From assembly GCF_035046485.1 (NCBI RefSeq), contig NC_085137.1:374976706-375040705 (forward strand): a DNA stretch of 64,000 nt, given 5' to 3'. The translations under genes and the position numbers were made by a program. Shown here one piece after another: positions 19,860 to 32,337 of this stretch (its first letter is position 1; every line of letters starts with the position of its first letter). The DNA is from Aedes albopictus (lineage: Eukaryota > Arthropoda > Insecta > Diptera > Culicidae). The notes below the pieces were generated by a model. The model worked only from the letters and a program-made list of their open reading frames with translations. It ran no database searches and had not been told where the DNA came from.

Positions 19860-22800
19860 AGTAATGATGAAGGCTGGCACAGCCATATAGACCTCTTGAA
19901 AGGTGCTTCGGCTACCTGCCTCTAAACCACGATCTTCCCTGCTAGTTAGCTACCGGCCAGGATACAAGCAATCTCAGGGAAAATCGCGTAGCCAACCCCG
20001 GTGGGAATTTTGGTCGACAGGGACGGGTGGTTTGCTTCGGCAAACTTACTGGGGCCCTCCGGACAGTAAACCGGGAGCCCTGTAAGCCATCCGTCAAAAA
20101 CCAAGCAGCAAATAATCAACGAGTGAGTACAACCCGATACAATTTGCGATGACCTAAGCGGCCTAATAGCGGCTGTTCGGGCTCTAATGAAGTTGATCAT
20201 CAATATTAATTTCTATTCCCTATCAGCCTAGATAGCCGTGTAGTGGCGGTAGCAGTTCCCTCAATTGGCTAAGAATATCACTACGGATTGCCTGATCCGG
20301 TGGTAAAAGTCCACCAAACAAGCGACCCCTAGGAATGAATGGTTAGGGGGGTCTAATAAAAACTTAACCGTGAACGGAGCCTGTGTAGTACCAGGGCACC
20401 CTCCACAGTATCTTGCCCTTACTGTGTTAAACGGAGCAATGATTCAGTGGACCTCATTTGTCTCCGGGATAATCGACCACTTTTCTTACGTCTCAATTTC
20501 GAGGCTTAATAAAAGTGGGTAAATGCAATTTTTCATGACAGGAATTAAGTTCATACAAGTAAACCTTCATCACGCAAAAGGTGCTTCTGCTGTGTTGAGT
20601 CGAAGGTTTGAAAAAGAAGGACTGGAAGTGGCGCTTATTCAAGAGCCATGGTCCAATAAACGAAAGATTCTTGGAGTTCTGACACAAAATAGTAAACTAT
20701 TTTATGATGAGCAACAAGATTCGCCCAGAACGTCTTAGTACGCAAAACGTTTTAACGCTATCCTATTACAGAGGTCGTCAGAAAGGACATTGTTGCGGAC
20801 ATGGTAGAGGTACCAACCACTGAGTAAAACTGAGATCGCTGTGGCTTCAGCTTACTTTCCTGGTGATGTTCCTGAGGTACCTCCTTCTGAGATCGTATAA
20901 TTTGTTCAATTCTGTAAAGAAAACAACAAATCGTTTATCATTGGCTGTGACGCCAATGCGCATCACACGGTTGGGGGTAGTATGGATATTAACAGTCGGG
21001 GTGAGTCACTATTAGAGTATCTGTCTTCCAACAATATAGACATTTGCAATAATGGTGATGAACCTACTTTCTCAAATGCAATCAGACAAGAGGTCTTGGA
21101 TCTAACACTGTGCAATGCTGCAATCTTTGACAAGATCACAAACTGGCACGTGTCAGATGAGATTTCTCTACCTGATCATAAACACATAATCTTCAATTGG
21201 AGTGGTGGAGATTATTCTAGAATCGCATTTAGAAATCCTAGGAAAACAAACTGGGATAAAAATGTAGAATTGTTGAATACGCATTCATTCACAATGGGAG
21301 AAACTATTGATTCAGCCCAAAAGTTAGAATCATTTTCTCAAGGGGTTTTAACAGCAGTTGTCTCACCACACAATCGTCTTCTACTAGAGACGTGCCATGG
21401 TGGAAATTTAAACTGGATCGCCTTAGAAAATTTTCTCGTAAAATATTCAATAGAGCGAAACAAACGGGAGATTGGACTCAGTACAGGAAAGCCCTGACTG
21501 AGTACAACAACAAACTACGAAAATCTAAAAGAAAATCGTGGATGCTAACATTTGAAAACATAAACAGCACTCCTGTAGTTGCAAGACTACAGAAACGCTT
21601 GTTAAAGATCATTCAAATGAATTGGGAAACCTGAAGCGCGACGATGGAGCTTTCACCAAAACTCCTCGAGAAACTTTGGATTTAATGATGGAAACACATT
21701 TTCCAGGTCCGGTTCTAAGTGTGGATTCCAATGATACTATATCTCTAGAAGGTGAAGGATGTCCTAGTATAAACTCATCGGAGTCAACTAGAACAATAAA
21801 CACCGCCTCAGATTTAGCTGATGAAATCTTCACGAAGGCCAGAGTGGAAAATGCAATTAGATCTTTTCAGCCTTTTAAATCTGCAGGAGTTGATGGAATA
21901 TTTCCAGCACTGATTCAAAATGGAGAAGCGGTGTTGGTTCCATCACTAATTGAGATGTTCAAGAATAGTTTAAAATTGAATGGAATCAAAATGGAGACTT
22001 GTAAAAGTTATCTTTATACCAAAAAAGGGGAAGCGAGACAAGTCGCATCCAAAAGCATACATAAAAGAGCATCCCCTATCTGACTTCCAGTTTGCATATC
22101 AATCTGGTAAGTCAACGGTTACAGTATTTCATTCGTCAGTAACAAAGGTGGAAAAACGTTTTTAGCAAAAGAAACAGCTCTATGCGCCTTTTTAGACATA
22201 GAAGGAGCATTTGATAATGCCTCCTATTCATCTATGAAGCGTGTCATGGAGAACAAAAACTTCGACCAATGTATCATACATTCGATTTATACTGAGCTTG
22301 CAAAAAGAAGAATCACATCTGAGCTGGGAAGTTCTTCTATAACAGTAAGAACGAAAGGTTGCCCTCAAGGAGGAGTTCTCTCACCACTAATGTGGTCCTA
22401 AGTTGTAGACGATCTTCTAAGAAGCTTGCAGGAAAAAGGTTACGAAGTTGTGGGCTTTGCAGACGATATAGTCATAATAGTGAGAGAAAAGTATGACGAA
22501 ACAGTTTCGGAGAGAATGCAAAGGGCCCTAAACTATACACATTCATGGTATATTAAGAAGGGCCTTAGCATCAATCCGTCAAAAGTCGTAATTGTCCCTT
22601 TCACTAGAAGGAAGATCAACCTAAAAGCTTTTAGGCTTGGAGGGATACAAATTCATCCCAGTGATCGAGTCAAATACTTAGGTTTGATACTGGATGGTAA
22701 ACTGAACTGGAATGCTCAAATGGAGTCCGTAATCGGTGAGGCAACAAGTGCGTTCTGGTTATGCTCCAAAACTATTATTGACAGGAAGTGGGGCTTAAAA

Positions 22801-24105
22801 CCAAAAATGATAATGTGGATTTATACTACCATAATCCGCCCAAAAGTGACGTATGCTTCGTTTGTCTGGTGACCAAAAACAAAAGAGTCTACCACGCAAT
22901 CAATGCTTGCGAAAATTCAACGTCTTGCGTCCATAACTGTTACAGGACTGATGCGAAGCACTCCATCAAAAGCTTTAGATGCGATTCTCAATCTGCTACC
23001 TTTGCACGAGTACGTGCAATTAGAAGCAGAAAAGGAATTGCTGCGACTTGAACGAGTTGAAAAGTGTATGCCAGGTGATCTTGTGGATCACCTGAGCATT
23101 TCTCAATACTTCCAAAACAGACCAGTAATGAAAATGATTAAAGACTGGATGAAACCTGTGTAGAACCATAATGTTCCTTACAAGTTGCACGAAACAGCTC
23201 GCGCAGATTGGGCAATCGGAAGTCCCACTGTTCGTCAAGGGTCAATAAAATTATTTACAGATGGCTCAAAAGTTGGAATAAGAACGGGAGCAGGAATCTA
23301 CGGCCCTGGAACACAGATTTCAGGGGCGATGGGACACTATCCTATGGTTTTTCAAGCAGAGATTCTTGCTTTTTTGAAATGCGCAAATATCTGCCTTGAG
23401 AGAAAATACAGATATATGCAAATATTTATATTTTCTCAGATAGTCAAGCTGCACTATAAGCATTGTGCGCTTACAAATGCACTTCAAAGCTTGTCTGGGA
23501 ATGCATTCTTTCACTGCGCAGGCTGTGCCAAGTGAATTCAGTAAACTTATACTGGGTTCCAGGTCACTGTGGCATTGAAGGGAATGAAATGGCAGACGAG
23601 CTTACTAAAAGTGGTTCCAATTTACAGTTTGCTGGCCCAGAACCATTCTGTGGTATATCAAACTGTACAATAAAAATGGACCTGAAATGCTGGGTTGAGC
23701 AGAGGGTGATATCCAATTGGATGGATGTCAAAAATTACAATCAGTCAAAACGATCTATAACTAAATGCTTTTAAAACCAAAAAGCTCTTAGAGCTCAACA
23801 AGAGAGCATCATATGCATTGATTGGCCTAGTAACTGGTTCCTGCCCGAGTAGGTATTACTAGAAAATGTTTGGTCAGATTCAGCGTGACATCTGTCGTTT
23901 CTGTAATATATCTGCTTTGCAGTGGTGGTGCTTTATACACGCCCAGGCAAAGATTTCTAAATTGTGATTACTGGCAACCCAGTGAGATCTGATCTGCAGA
24001 ACCTGGGAAGGTCTGGGAGTTTATAAATTCAATTACTTGACACATGGTAATTAGCTAGCTGGAAAGCAAAACGGGACATGCCGCAGAAGATCAGCTTACC
24101 CTACG
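19860..24105 (+). mobile_element. Decayed LOA-type non-LTR retrotransposon
   Basis: A GC-richer leader (about 19860-20520) is followed by a broken ORF2 (20523 to about 23775) and about 330 bp of 3' sequence. RNase H plus the RT and endonuclease wording place it with LOA/Lian-type elements of Aedes rather than Jockey or CR1. The ends are approximate; no target duplication was found. The next element (24112) begins almost at its 3' end. Confidence 0.7.
20523..23775 (+). pseudogene. LOA-type ORF2 pseudogene (EN-RT-RNase H)
   Basis: Fragments in several frames follow domain order. Endonuclease start: VNLHHAKGASAVLSRRF and ALIQEPW (20540-20660). Endonuclease core: GCDANAHH, then EVLDLTL and PDHKHI where the family has SDH (20945-21190). 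RT: CAFLDIEGAFDNAS (about 22170-22220), GCPQGGVLSPLMW (about 22355-22397) followed at once by a stop, and GFADDI (about 22452). RNase H: FTDGSK (about 23256), SDSQAAL spanning a frameshift near 23440, then WVPGHCGIEGNEMADELTKSG (about 23553-23613). At least six frameshifts or stops separate the pieces, so no enzyme could be made. The RT and RNase H residues that remain look normal, pointing to decay after insertion. Confidence 0.85.
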
Positions 24106-24111
24106 TCTCCA

Positions 24112-24967
24112 GTAGACAGAAATGTCTTGCCATTTTGCTGGGCATTTTTAATTTACCTCAGTAACGAGAAAAAAGTACATTCCAAAAATTTCAGCGATCG
24201 AAGCTTATAAAATTACATTCCCAAAAATATTTTTTTGAAAATTTTCCACGAGTTCGGATATATTTTTTCTGGCTTTTCTTTATGAATTTTCTCAACGGTG
24301 GAAAATTTTATGGAAAACTTTTTCCACTTCATATTTATTTTGATTCCTGGGAAATTTTGCTTTCATTTTCATTAAAAAACTTTGTTTCTACGATGCTTCG
24401 TTCTTGAGTTATGATTTTTCAAAGAAAAGGCTTTTATGGCACATTTGGACATTTTTCAACAAAATTGGCCATAATTCAAAAACGAAAAAAAGTGCATTCC
24501 AAAAATTTCAGTGATTAAAGCTTATGAAGTGAACTTCTCAAAAATATTTTTTCGAAAATTTTCCATGAATTCGGGCATAGTTTTTCCGACTTTTCTTTGC
24601 GAATTTTCTCAACTGTGATAAATTTTGTTGGAAAGCTTTTCCAGTTCATATTTTTTTTTTTGGATTTCTGGGAAAATTTGCTTTCATTTTCTATACAAAA
24701 CTTTGTTTCTACGAATTTCAGGCGACCCTGAATTTTCCTCATTTTTTATTGTTCATATATCCATGAACCCTGCCTGTGGAAAAAGTTTCATGAAAATCTG
24801 AGACCCTTCGGCCCAAACCCGTACGGTAATAAAAAAAATCCCCTGCTGTCAGAAAAGAAAACGTAACAGAAATGATCAACACCGCTGCTTTCCATACAAA
24901 CAGCAAGAGAACATTTCTGTCATGACACATCTGTCCAACATAATGGCAAGACATTTCTGTCTAGAGG
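24112..24967. mobile_element. TIR element (AGACAGAAATGTCTTGCCATT ends) with nested insertion
   Basis: AGACAGAAATGTCTTGCCAT at about 24114 is matched inverted by ATGGCAAGACATTTCTGTCT at about 24942-24962. The sequence just inside the right end has related words (GACACATCTGTC, ACATTTCTGTCATG). It is non-coding and is interrupted by the element at about 24140-24851. Confidence 0.6.
24140..24851. mobile_element. Copy of the GGGCATTTTT/TTACCGTACGGG element
   Basis: The left end GGGCATTTTTAATTTACC and the inverted right end GGGGATTTTTTTTATTACCG match the ends of the element at 51022-52131; TGCTG on both sides is a possible 5-bp target duplication. Internal modules (GCATTCCAAAAATTTCAG, TTCGTTCTTGAGTTATGATT, TTTTCCACGAGTTCGG) are shared with that copy. 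No coding capacity. Confidence 0.65.
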
Positions 24968-25284
24968 AGGCGTCGGGTTATTGGACGCAGTGGCTTAATT
25001 AAGCTCATATTAGAGCAGGAAGTTGAAGATTCTGGGAAGAAGCAGATGAATCCTATAGAAGTCGTGGAAAACCTCAAGAAATTAAAAAAACTGGATATTC
25101 TGGAAAGCAACCGAGGGCTCTAGAAACATGCAGGTGGTTCTGAGGAGGAAGTGGTGATTTCAAGGAAACTAGAAAAAATTCTAGCTAGGATTGGATAAGA
25201 TTGAAGGGAACAAGGGTTTCTTAGGGACAGCTGTTTGTGTTTGAATAAACTGGCGAATAATTGTGATATGATATCACTGATATC

Positions 25285-25790
25285 GAGAGGCACAATAGCA
25301 AGCTATGTAGGCGATGTGGGGACGAATATCATAAGGCGCAAGGAAGATCAAACCATCCCAAGTGCTTGATTTGTTGCGGGAAATACGCGAACAACATGTA
25401 CAGCGGTCCTAGTCTTCAAAAGAACTTTGTTGATAAGTCACAGTACAAACCTGAACTACTGTGACGCAAACCAGCAACTTCTGATTCAGACAGTCGCTGA
25501 GTGGGAGATCGATATCGCCGTCATAACCGACCACCCATACCGAATACCCACCGATATCGGCAACTGGATCGGCGATATGAACAACGGGTGAGTAGCTGTT
25601 GGAACAGTTCACTCAGATACTGGACTGTATGACCGCTGAGCGGATAGGGCAAAGACCGGGTGACAGGTGATTCCAATGCCTGGATCGTGTAAAAGGAATG
25701 CCGTTTCACGAACCAGCGTGGTCAGACTCTGCTAAAGGCTCTGATCATACTAGGTTTCGCACTGGCTAGTGTCGGTACTGAAATTTTTGC
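25285..25790 (+). pseudogene. R1-type non-LTR fragment (ORF1 knuckle and start of ORF2)
   Basis: At 25301-25400 the reading RRCGDEYHKAQGRSNHPKCL is a decayed zinc knuckle of the end of an ORF1. About 40 bp later, LNYCDANQQLLIQTVAEWEI, ITDHPYR and GNWIGD (25448-25590) match the start of an R1-type endonuclease, and GDSNAW with TNQRGQTLLKAL (25670-25740) its middle. Roughly 80 residues between these are missing, and several stops are present. The fragment breaks off at the TIR element that follows. Confidence 0.6.
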
Positions 25791-26697
25791 TGAATCTCGG
25801 CAAACCGATTGCCGAGATTGGCACCGCTGAGTGCTCGGCAACCAGCTCGTCAAAAATTGGAAATGGCGGACCTCGACAATCACAGAAATGACAGCTATTG
25901 ATAGTTTGCCGAGATTCTCAGCAAAAATATTTGCCGTAGCTCGGCAAAATCATTTCCCAGCATAATTGGATTTGCTGAATCTCGGCATTTGATTTTGTTT
26001 TTTTTTTTTTTTTGAGAATTGCACAAATAAATAAAATTAAGAGTTCTTAACCCACATGAAAACACAATAAACAAGTTGTACTTTCGAACATTTATTTTTC
26101 ATTGGTCCATAAAATTGGAATGAAAAATATACAATTTGTTGCCGAAAGCATTTACTCCTCTCGGGGTTCCTCCATTCATCAAGATTGGCTTCCGCAGAGC
26201 CGTACCGCTCCTCGAAAAACAGCTACTAATGGATGTGACTGACTGCTATTCTAGAATAAATTGAATGACGCTAATTAGCAATAATTTACTTACAGAAGGT
26301 CTTTAATTCTTACATATTTGAACTACTTAATCGCTTGGAAATGCACTTCATGTGGATTCAGCACCACTACCACTGATCTGTTGTTTTTTTTTCGCCGAAA
26401 CATGGCGGCGGCAAAAGTGACAGTTGCATTGCCGAAATTCAGCAAAGGATTACATGATTGCTGATATCTCGGTTATCTCGTTTACTGATTTCGGTAAAAT
26501 TCGTGTTCACCGACACGTTCAGCTAAAAATGCTGTCAGTTTTCCAATTTTTATAACAGTGTGCTGATATTTCAGTAAAATGTTTTGAACCATCTCGGCAA
26601 AAACATTTTGTTTGCTGAAATATCAGCAAAATTAGGAATTGCCGTTCGGAATCAGCAAATATTTCTGCCGAGCTCGAGAATCAGTTTTAAGTGTGTA
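25778..26697. mobile_element. TIR element rich in CTCGGCAAA words
   Basis: Left end ACTGAAATTTTTGCTGAATC with TCGGCAAA; right end, inverted, AAAACTGATTCTCGAGCTCG with GCAGAAATATTTGCTGA. Imperfect. The words CTCGGCAAA, GCCGAGATT and TTTGCTGA recur inside. A T-run lies at about 25996-26014. It has no ORF. A shorter element with GCTGAAATTCAGCAA words at 31252-31490 looks related in style. Confidence 0.5.
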
Positions 26698-28218
26698 GTC
26701 TCAAGCCCCTGCTCCCTTCGATCTGGGACGAGCCGGGCGATCAAGGCCCACTCTTCCAAGCTTGCCGGGTTAAAAACCGGCCTTTCGAACGCCGCCTGGT
26801 AGCACCTCTCCTGTCGACTGCGCAGCTACGTCCATTTTTCTGCACTCTATCCATCCCTATTTTTTATAGCCTTCATCAACCATGATTTATCCATGACCTC
26901 TCCCGCCATGCTAGTCAGGAAGAAAATGGGGTTCCCTATACTGGCACTTCACACACAGCTGCGCGAAGGAATAATTTTCATAGCATATGATGTTATTTTT
27001 GTACTTATTGCGATCTGGAAAAGTCGCATAAGAATACAAATCAACTTTTATATTTTTTTTTCAAATCGTATCAAATAAATTAATAGCATACTGCAATGAT
27101 TACATATACGATTTCTCTTGGTACTTGTCTTATTATGCCAGTTTATCTCGCATTGGTGTACGCATGAAATCGCATGAATGAAAAATAAACTCGTTAAAGG
27201 ATGCATAACAACTCGCATAAGCTAGAAACGTTTACGTCGACATAATGCGATTTGATATGTGAAAACATTGTAAGCCGTTTCTTTCTAGACATACATTGAG
27301 ATATCTTCCATTAAACTCCACATAAAATACTTATTTCTCGCATGCACTATTTTCATGCCTCTGAAGGGTTGGATCAAGAGTAAGGCCAAGATAATTGAAA
27401 TAGTCAGCTTCGTCCATTTTAGCTGAATTTATAACACTAGTTTACAAATTAAATCGAAAGTCGTGAACTTCTGCCATCGACCAACATTTTTGAAGCACAA
27501 TTAAGCGCGGATTTCAAAACCGTGCTTCAAAAAATTTTTGAGTAGAACAGTTTTTGAGTTTTAGCTCAATATTGAGCTTTACAACTTTTTAAAATATACA
27601 ATAAGCTGAACATTATACCATCCGATCATCTGAATGCTGGTTTTGCGTCAGATTCATGAAATTCAAGATATTAGCTAGTTTTAGGGACGATCTCCTTAAA
27701 TTTTAGCAAAATTTACAAAAATACATGAAGATTTTTTTTTTCGATAAGAAAATAAAACAATAAAAAAATCTTTCTCATTGTTATTTTGACATATCATATG
27801 TAGGCGAGTTACAGTAAAAATCAGCTAAGTAAAGTATCAGCTAAATCGAAGCATTGATGACGGAGAATGAGATGTGTGAAGTGAGCGACTTAGCTTTAAA
27901 ATAGAACAAAAATCGATCTCAAATCATCAACCTTGTATGAAAATTTGAAAAAACAATCCGCTGTATTTTTTTTTCTTCCGCGTTTTTGAACTCAGGGCAT
28001 GATTCTACACCAAAAATGATCATCAGCTTTCCGAGTTCAAAAATGCTGTAAACTAGTGTAATCAGGTCCACCATTGCTTTGCATCTCGATATATGTAAAA
28101 CAATTATAAACTTTACTTGACAACAAGCACCATCTGGTGGTAAAATCATCAATTAATTGCTGTATCATCAGATTGCTCTTGCCTTCCTGAAAAACTTTGC
28201 CGAAGACGACACATTCCT
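26698..28218. other. No gene seen; AT-rich with a short GC-rich start
   Basis: 26700-26860 is GC-richer with no recognised coding content. From about 27000 to 27350 words such as CGCATAA and ATGCGATTT recur on both strands, suggesting an old MITE without clear ends. The rest is AT-rich with poly-A/T runs. No supported gene. Confidence 0.35.
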
Positions 28219-28909
28219 CACGCAGAAAAATAAATTGTAAAAACAATTAAATTATAGTTCAAATCAACCAATTTTTCAGTTTGTTATAGCGACAAACTGA
28301 TTTTTAGTTTAAACTGAACTGTTTCATTGATTGACAAATATTTTCATTTGCCGAAATTTTTGACAGTTTGTTTGAACAAGCAGATATTTGGTAGTTTCAA
28401 CATAAAATAACAGATTGTTTTAAACGATTGTACTTTTGCAACTAACAAAGCCGGAATGTGATTGTGTTGGTGACGGCAGCTCCTGCGGCAGCTCGGAAAT
28501 CTATTTTTACACACTCGGCAAGCGGATGGAAGCGAGAACGAATAGAAAAGGCAAAAAATCGAAACCGACCAACTTTTTGTGAATGCTGTCTTGAGTACCT
28601 GCGCGTTATCCATCACGGACATAACTGCACTTGGAAGTTGGAGTGATGGATTTGCTACACTTTCTTCGTTGTGGCGATGTTGAGGCTAGAATTTTATAGA
28701 TGTGTGAGTGCTTCCGGGCCATGTTTATGGTTCTAATTTTGTTGAAACAAATAAAGATTTTAACGTTATATGGAATGGTGGGAGTTGGTTGTTTTGATCG
28801 ATAAACTATAAGTAAGAACAAAGAAATATAACTTTGGAATAAGTAAATGCTCAGTTTGAAAATCAACCATGCGTTTTACTGTTTTAAACAAGCCTCATTT
28901 TTCTGCGTG
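28219..28909. mobile_element. Repeat element with CACGCAGAAAAAT ends, copy 1
   Basis: CACGCAGAAAAAT at 28219 is matched inverted by ATTTTTCTGCGTG ending at 28909, giving 691 bp. A second, diverged copy in the same orientation lies at about 63290-63893. Long shared words include TTGACAGTTTGTT, TTTGGTAGTTTCAACATAAA, CTCCTGCGGCAGCTCGGAAA and AACTTTGGAATAAGT. No reading frame is conserved between the copies, so it is a non-coding TE. Confidence 0.7.
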
Positions 28910-29270
28910 CTAATGGCTTTGTATCCCGAGATGGCAGATTTAAAGCTTTACTTAGCTACAAGCGCTACTTAGCGGCGACAAACTTACATTATTATTGTTT
29001 TTCTCAACAATGTTGCCCAAAACAACACTTTTCTGTCTTCCTAGTGTACATTGCAACTACGGCTGCATATGGCGCTATCTTGGAATACACCTGAGATATT
29101 CGCATGCACTCCTATTTAGGTGAAATCCAATTAGCTCTGGGATTCCTACAAAAACGGTTTTTATAGCAGCCCCGAACGAACCGTGTAAAAGTAATTCCTA
29201 CTGTATGAATAAAATCACCATCATCAGTAACAGTTCAGAAACAATCTGATACAACACTTACAACACACTA

Positions 29271-29483
29271 TTGTGGCGTTAGCACTAAATTGGTTTCCGA
29301 AAAAACTTCATTGACTTCCGCTGCCTTTCCTATGCGTTAAACATTACGTCAGAAGTAGTGCGCTGTATAGAACACCAGATTTACTGTACAGCGCACTACT
29401 TCCGACGTTATGTTTAACGCATAGGAAAGGCAGCGGAAGTCAATAAAGATTTTTCGGAATTCAATTTAGTGTTAAACGCACAA
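29271..29483. repeat. 213-bp near-perfect foldback element, TA-flanked
   Basis: Two ~95-bp arms pair nearly perfectly over their inner ~65 bp: CCGCTGCCTTTCCTATGCG and AAGTAGTGCGCTGTA on the left, TACAGCGCACTACTT and CGCATAGGAAAGGCAGCGG on the right. The loop is about 14-16 nt. The outer parts (GCACTAAATT... / ...AATTTAGTGTTAAACGC) are less exact. TA lies on both sides (29269-29270 and 29484-29485), so it is a MITE of the foldback kind. It is among the least diverged inverted repeats in the window. Confidence 0.85.
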
Positions 29484-29499
29484 TAAATATACTACATTA

Positions 29500-30900
29500 A
29501 GTAGAGTTTATTCCACGAAACTACCACTTAATTTAAGTGACAGTTCGAATCTTCCAGCGTCGTAATTTTCCCGGAATTGGTCCAGTTTACAACCCTAGAA
29601 CGTTAACTTCACATTACACTACACTTGATTACATATGTACAACAATCGCGTCTGTCTTGTTGAACCGGTAAAACCTTCGCGACCCTATGGCTCCACACTG
29701 TCCGTCTAAAGTAAGCAAAAATCTTCTTGTCACGAGAGCGTCCTGTGTTACCTCATCCTCTCGTGTAGCTATGCTATATTGCCATAATCATGACAGCCAC
29801 TTAGCACAGCGATCAAAACAAACACAAAAATTAAAGGGCCCTTTTCTGCGCGGCACCGGATCTTCTCGCTCACCTCAGACGAACCAGATAAAAAAAAACA
29901 CAAACACTTTGTGGTCACTTTTTCTCGCTGCTATTGCCTTGGGCCACCGCAAGACCGCACCACCAACAAATGACCGTAAGAATAAGCTAAACCGCAAAAG
30001 TGGTGTTCAGATCAGATGATTTCGCGCAAATTTGTCACCACATGCTGTTTAAAACAAATCAAAACACACTAAACATCAATATGCTTCTCATTCGCAGAGA
30101 ATGGGGAGGCCGACCGTCATTCGATCGTTTGTTGATCCTTTGGTATTCACCGACTTTGGCACGGCAACGCGATGCGTGCTCACCGCCGCACCTAATCTAA
30201 TCTTTGCGTCACAACCCAGCCAATAAATTGCACAGTCGCGTTAATGACGGCCTCAACCAGCAATAACAATAACAAGAGCGGCAAACACAGAAAAAATATG
30301 AAACGAAACGCATGCCGCAAAACGTTCACTCTACATATCACAACACGACAAACGGAACGAACGAAATTCGAATGCGCGCGCGGGCTCAATTTTGTGACGA
30401 CCGACGACTTCGACAACGAGAGCACAAGTTCTGGGCCCAACAGGCCAAGCAAGCGCAAGTGCTCTGCCACCGGAACACCAAAGAACACGCGGCGGCACGC
30501 GGACGAACGACAACAACGACGACGACGACGCGCTTTTGAGTAGACGCCAATAATGATGACGACGCGACGAAAACGACACCACGACGACGACGGCGATCCA
30601 ATCTACCATACGGTCAACGGTGAACTAGTTGTTGTTTATGATTGTTTGCTCGGTTCGGCGCGGGACTCGAAAAAAAAAATCGCCAATAAACTATATGACC
30701 TCCTCCAAAGCAGCCGACCGACCGACCGACGACGAACACCCTTCTCTCTTCTAGGCTCTGGCTGGTGTGGCAGCGGCGGGCCTATAGCTTCTGAGGGTGT
30801 AACAGGGTGTAGCAGTAGGTGAACGAGGTTGCTCTGAAGTCGCGGCGACACACTGTGGTGTGTCTACTAGCTGACTGGCGAAGTTGTTCCAGCCATCTGA
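29500..30900. promoter_or_regulatory. GC-rich island with CAA/CGA runs, possible 5'UTR/promoter
   Basis: The stretch lacks TE ends and is markedly GC-richer from about 30240 to 30900. It holds runs of CAA, GACGAC and CGACCGACCGAC (about 30480-30600 and 30716-30732). Frames of 71-110 aa are open on both strands because of these repeats, and none has a recognisable domain. In Aedes such composition is often found in 5' exons and promoters. A minus-strand gene continuing toward 18.6 kb is possible but unproved. Confidence 0.3.
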
Positions 30901-31099
30901 TTCTCGAAGAGGTCAGTGGTGTAGCTAGAACAAAGGACGGTATAAGCTTGAACCGTTAAGTATAGCTCTTTTAAACCCTTGAAGCAGGAATTTTTCCGAG
31001 CGTTATTATAGATTTCTTTCTACGTATTTCTGTGGTTTTGGCACTCAATCGCATAGAAAGGGTGGAATATGATGCAGAATATTTTTTCTGAATATCCTA

Positions 31100-32110
31100 A
31101 GTTATCCAAACTATTCTTGAATTTAAATCCTAAAGTCTACGGGTATAACGGTAACATCTTTCATTATTCAAAACTACAATTTGTAATCTTTCATGTCCAG
31201 TATGTCTTCTGGAAGTTCAAAAAGCAGTATCAGAATATTTGGAATATCCTACACTGCAAAATATTGTTGCTAGTAATCAACAAACTTTGCTGATTTTTGG
31301 CGTGCTGATTGCATTCAGCAATACAAATTACTGAGTATCAGCAATTATTTTTCAACTTGCTGAACCATCCAGAAATTTTGACAGTTGATCAGCAAAGTTG
31401 TGCTGAAATTCAGCAAAAATGTTGCTGAAATTCAGCAATTTCTTTTGCTGGTTTTTGGCGTGCTGGAAGCATTTTAAAAATTTTGGTGTGTAAGTAATCC
31501 AAACTGTTCTTGAGTTCAGATCCTGAAGTCTAGAGTGTAACGGTAATTTCTTTCATTATACAAAGCTACGATTTGTAATCCATCATGTCCAGTAAGTCTT
31601 CTGAAATTCAATAGACAATATCAGATCAGCCGGGTTATCCTAGGACATCCAAACTGTTCTTGAGTTTAGAACCTAAAGTCTATGCGTGTAAAGGTAACTT
31701 CTTTCATTATATAAAGCTACGATTTGTATTCTATCATGTTCAGTAAATATTCTGAAAGTGCAATAGACAGTATCAGATCAGTCGGGATATCCTAGGACAT
31801 CCAAACTGTTCTTGAGATCTGATCCTGAAGTCTACGGGTGTAACGGTAACTTCTTTCATTATGCAAAGCTACCATTTGTATTCCATCTTGTCTAGTAAGT
31901 CCAGTAAGGAAGTTCAAAAGAAAGTGTCAAAACAGTTGGGATATCCCAGGTCATCCAAACTGTTCTTGAGTTTAGATCCTAAAGCCTACGAATGTAACGG
32001 TAACTTCTTTCATTATTCAAAGCTACGATTTATAATCTATCATGTACAGTAAGTCTTCTGAATGTTCAATGAGCATTATCAGATCGGCTGGGGTCATCCA
32101 AACTATAATG
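31100..32110. repeat. ~150-bp tandem repeat, six units
   Basis: ATCCAAACTGTTCTTGAG or a close variant begins units at 31104, 31497, 31647, 31799, 31953 and 32096 (the last partial). Each continues with GTAACTTCTTTCATTAT, AAAGCTACGATTTGTA and AGTATCAGATC. Unit spacing is 143-154 bp, except where a MITE (31252-31490) lengthens the first gap. Divergence between units is moderate. Confidence 0.85.
31252..31490. mobile_element. MITE inserted in the 150-bp tandem repeat
   Basis: The second repeat unit is split here: tandem sequence stops at about 31251 and resumes at about 31491. The insert starts ACACTGCAAAATATT and ends with the inverse of ACACACCAAAATTTT. It is full of TTGCTGAAATTCAGCAA-type words. 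Non-coding. Confidence 0.6.
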
Positions 32111-32337
32111 ATGTTAAAAATCATCTACAGCAATTGAAGTTTCTGTTTTGACTACATAGAGGTATGTTTTATAATCTATCATACTTACTGTAGCTCACAG
32201 AATACTATCAGAGACTATGACCTAGCTTCGGGATATACTGATACTCAGAATCGTACACACTGTCCAGCAATATGGACAACATGCAACATGGAGTCTACAG
32301 CCGTAATGATATCTTTTTTTGGTGTTTTGATTTACAC

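Noticed and set aside
30192..30609. Several 71-99-aa frames in the CAA/CGA-rich island
   Set aside because: Open on both strands owing to simple repeats; low-complexity Arg/Thr or Val/Ser runs with no domain.
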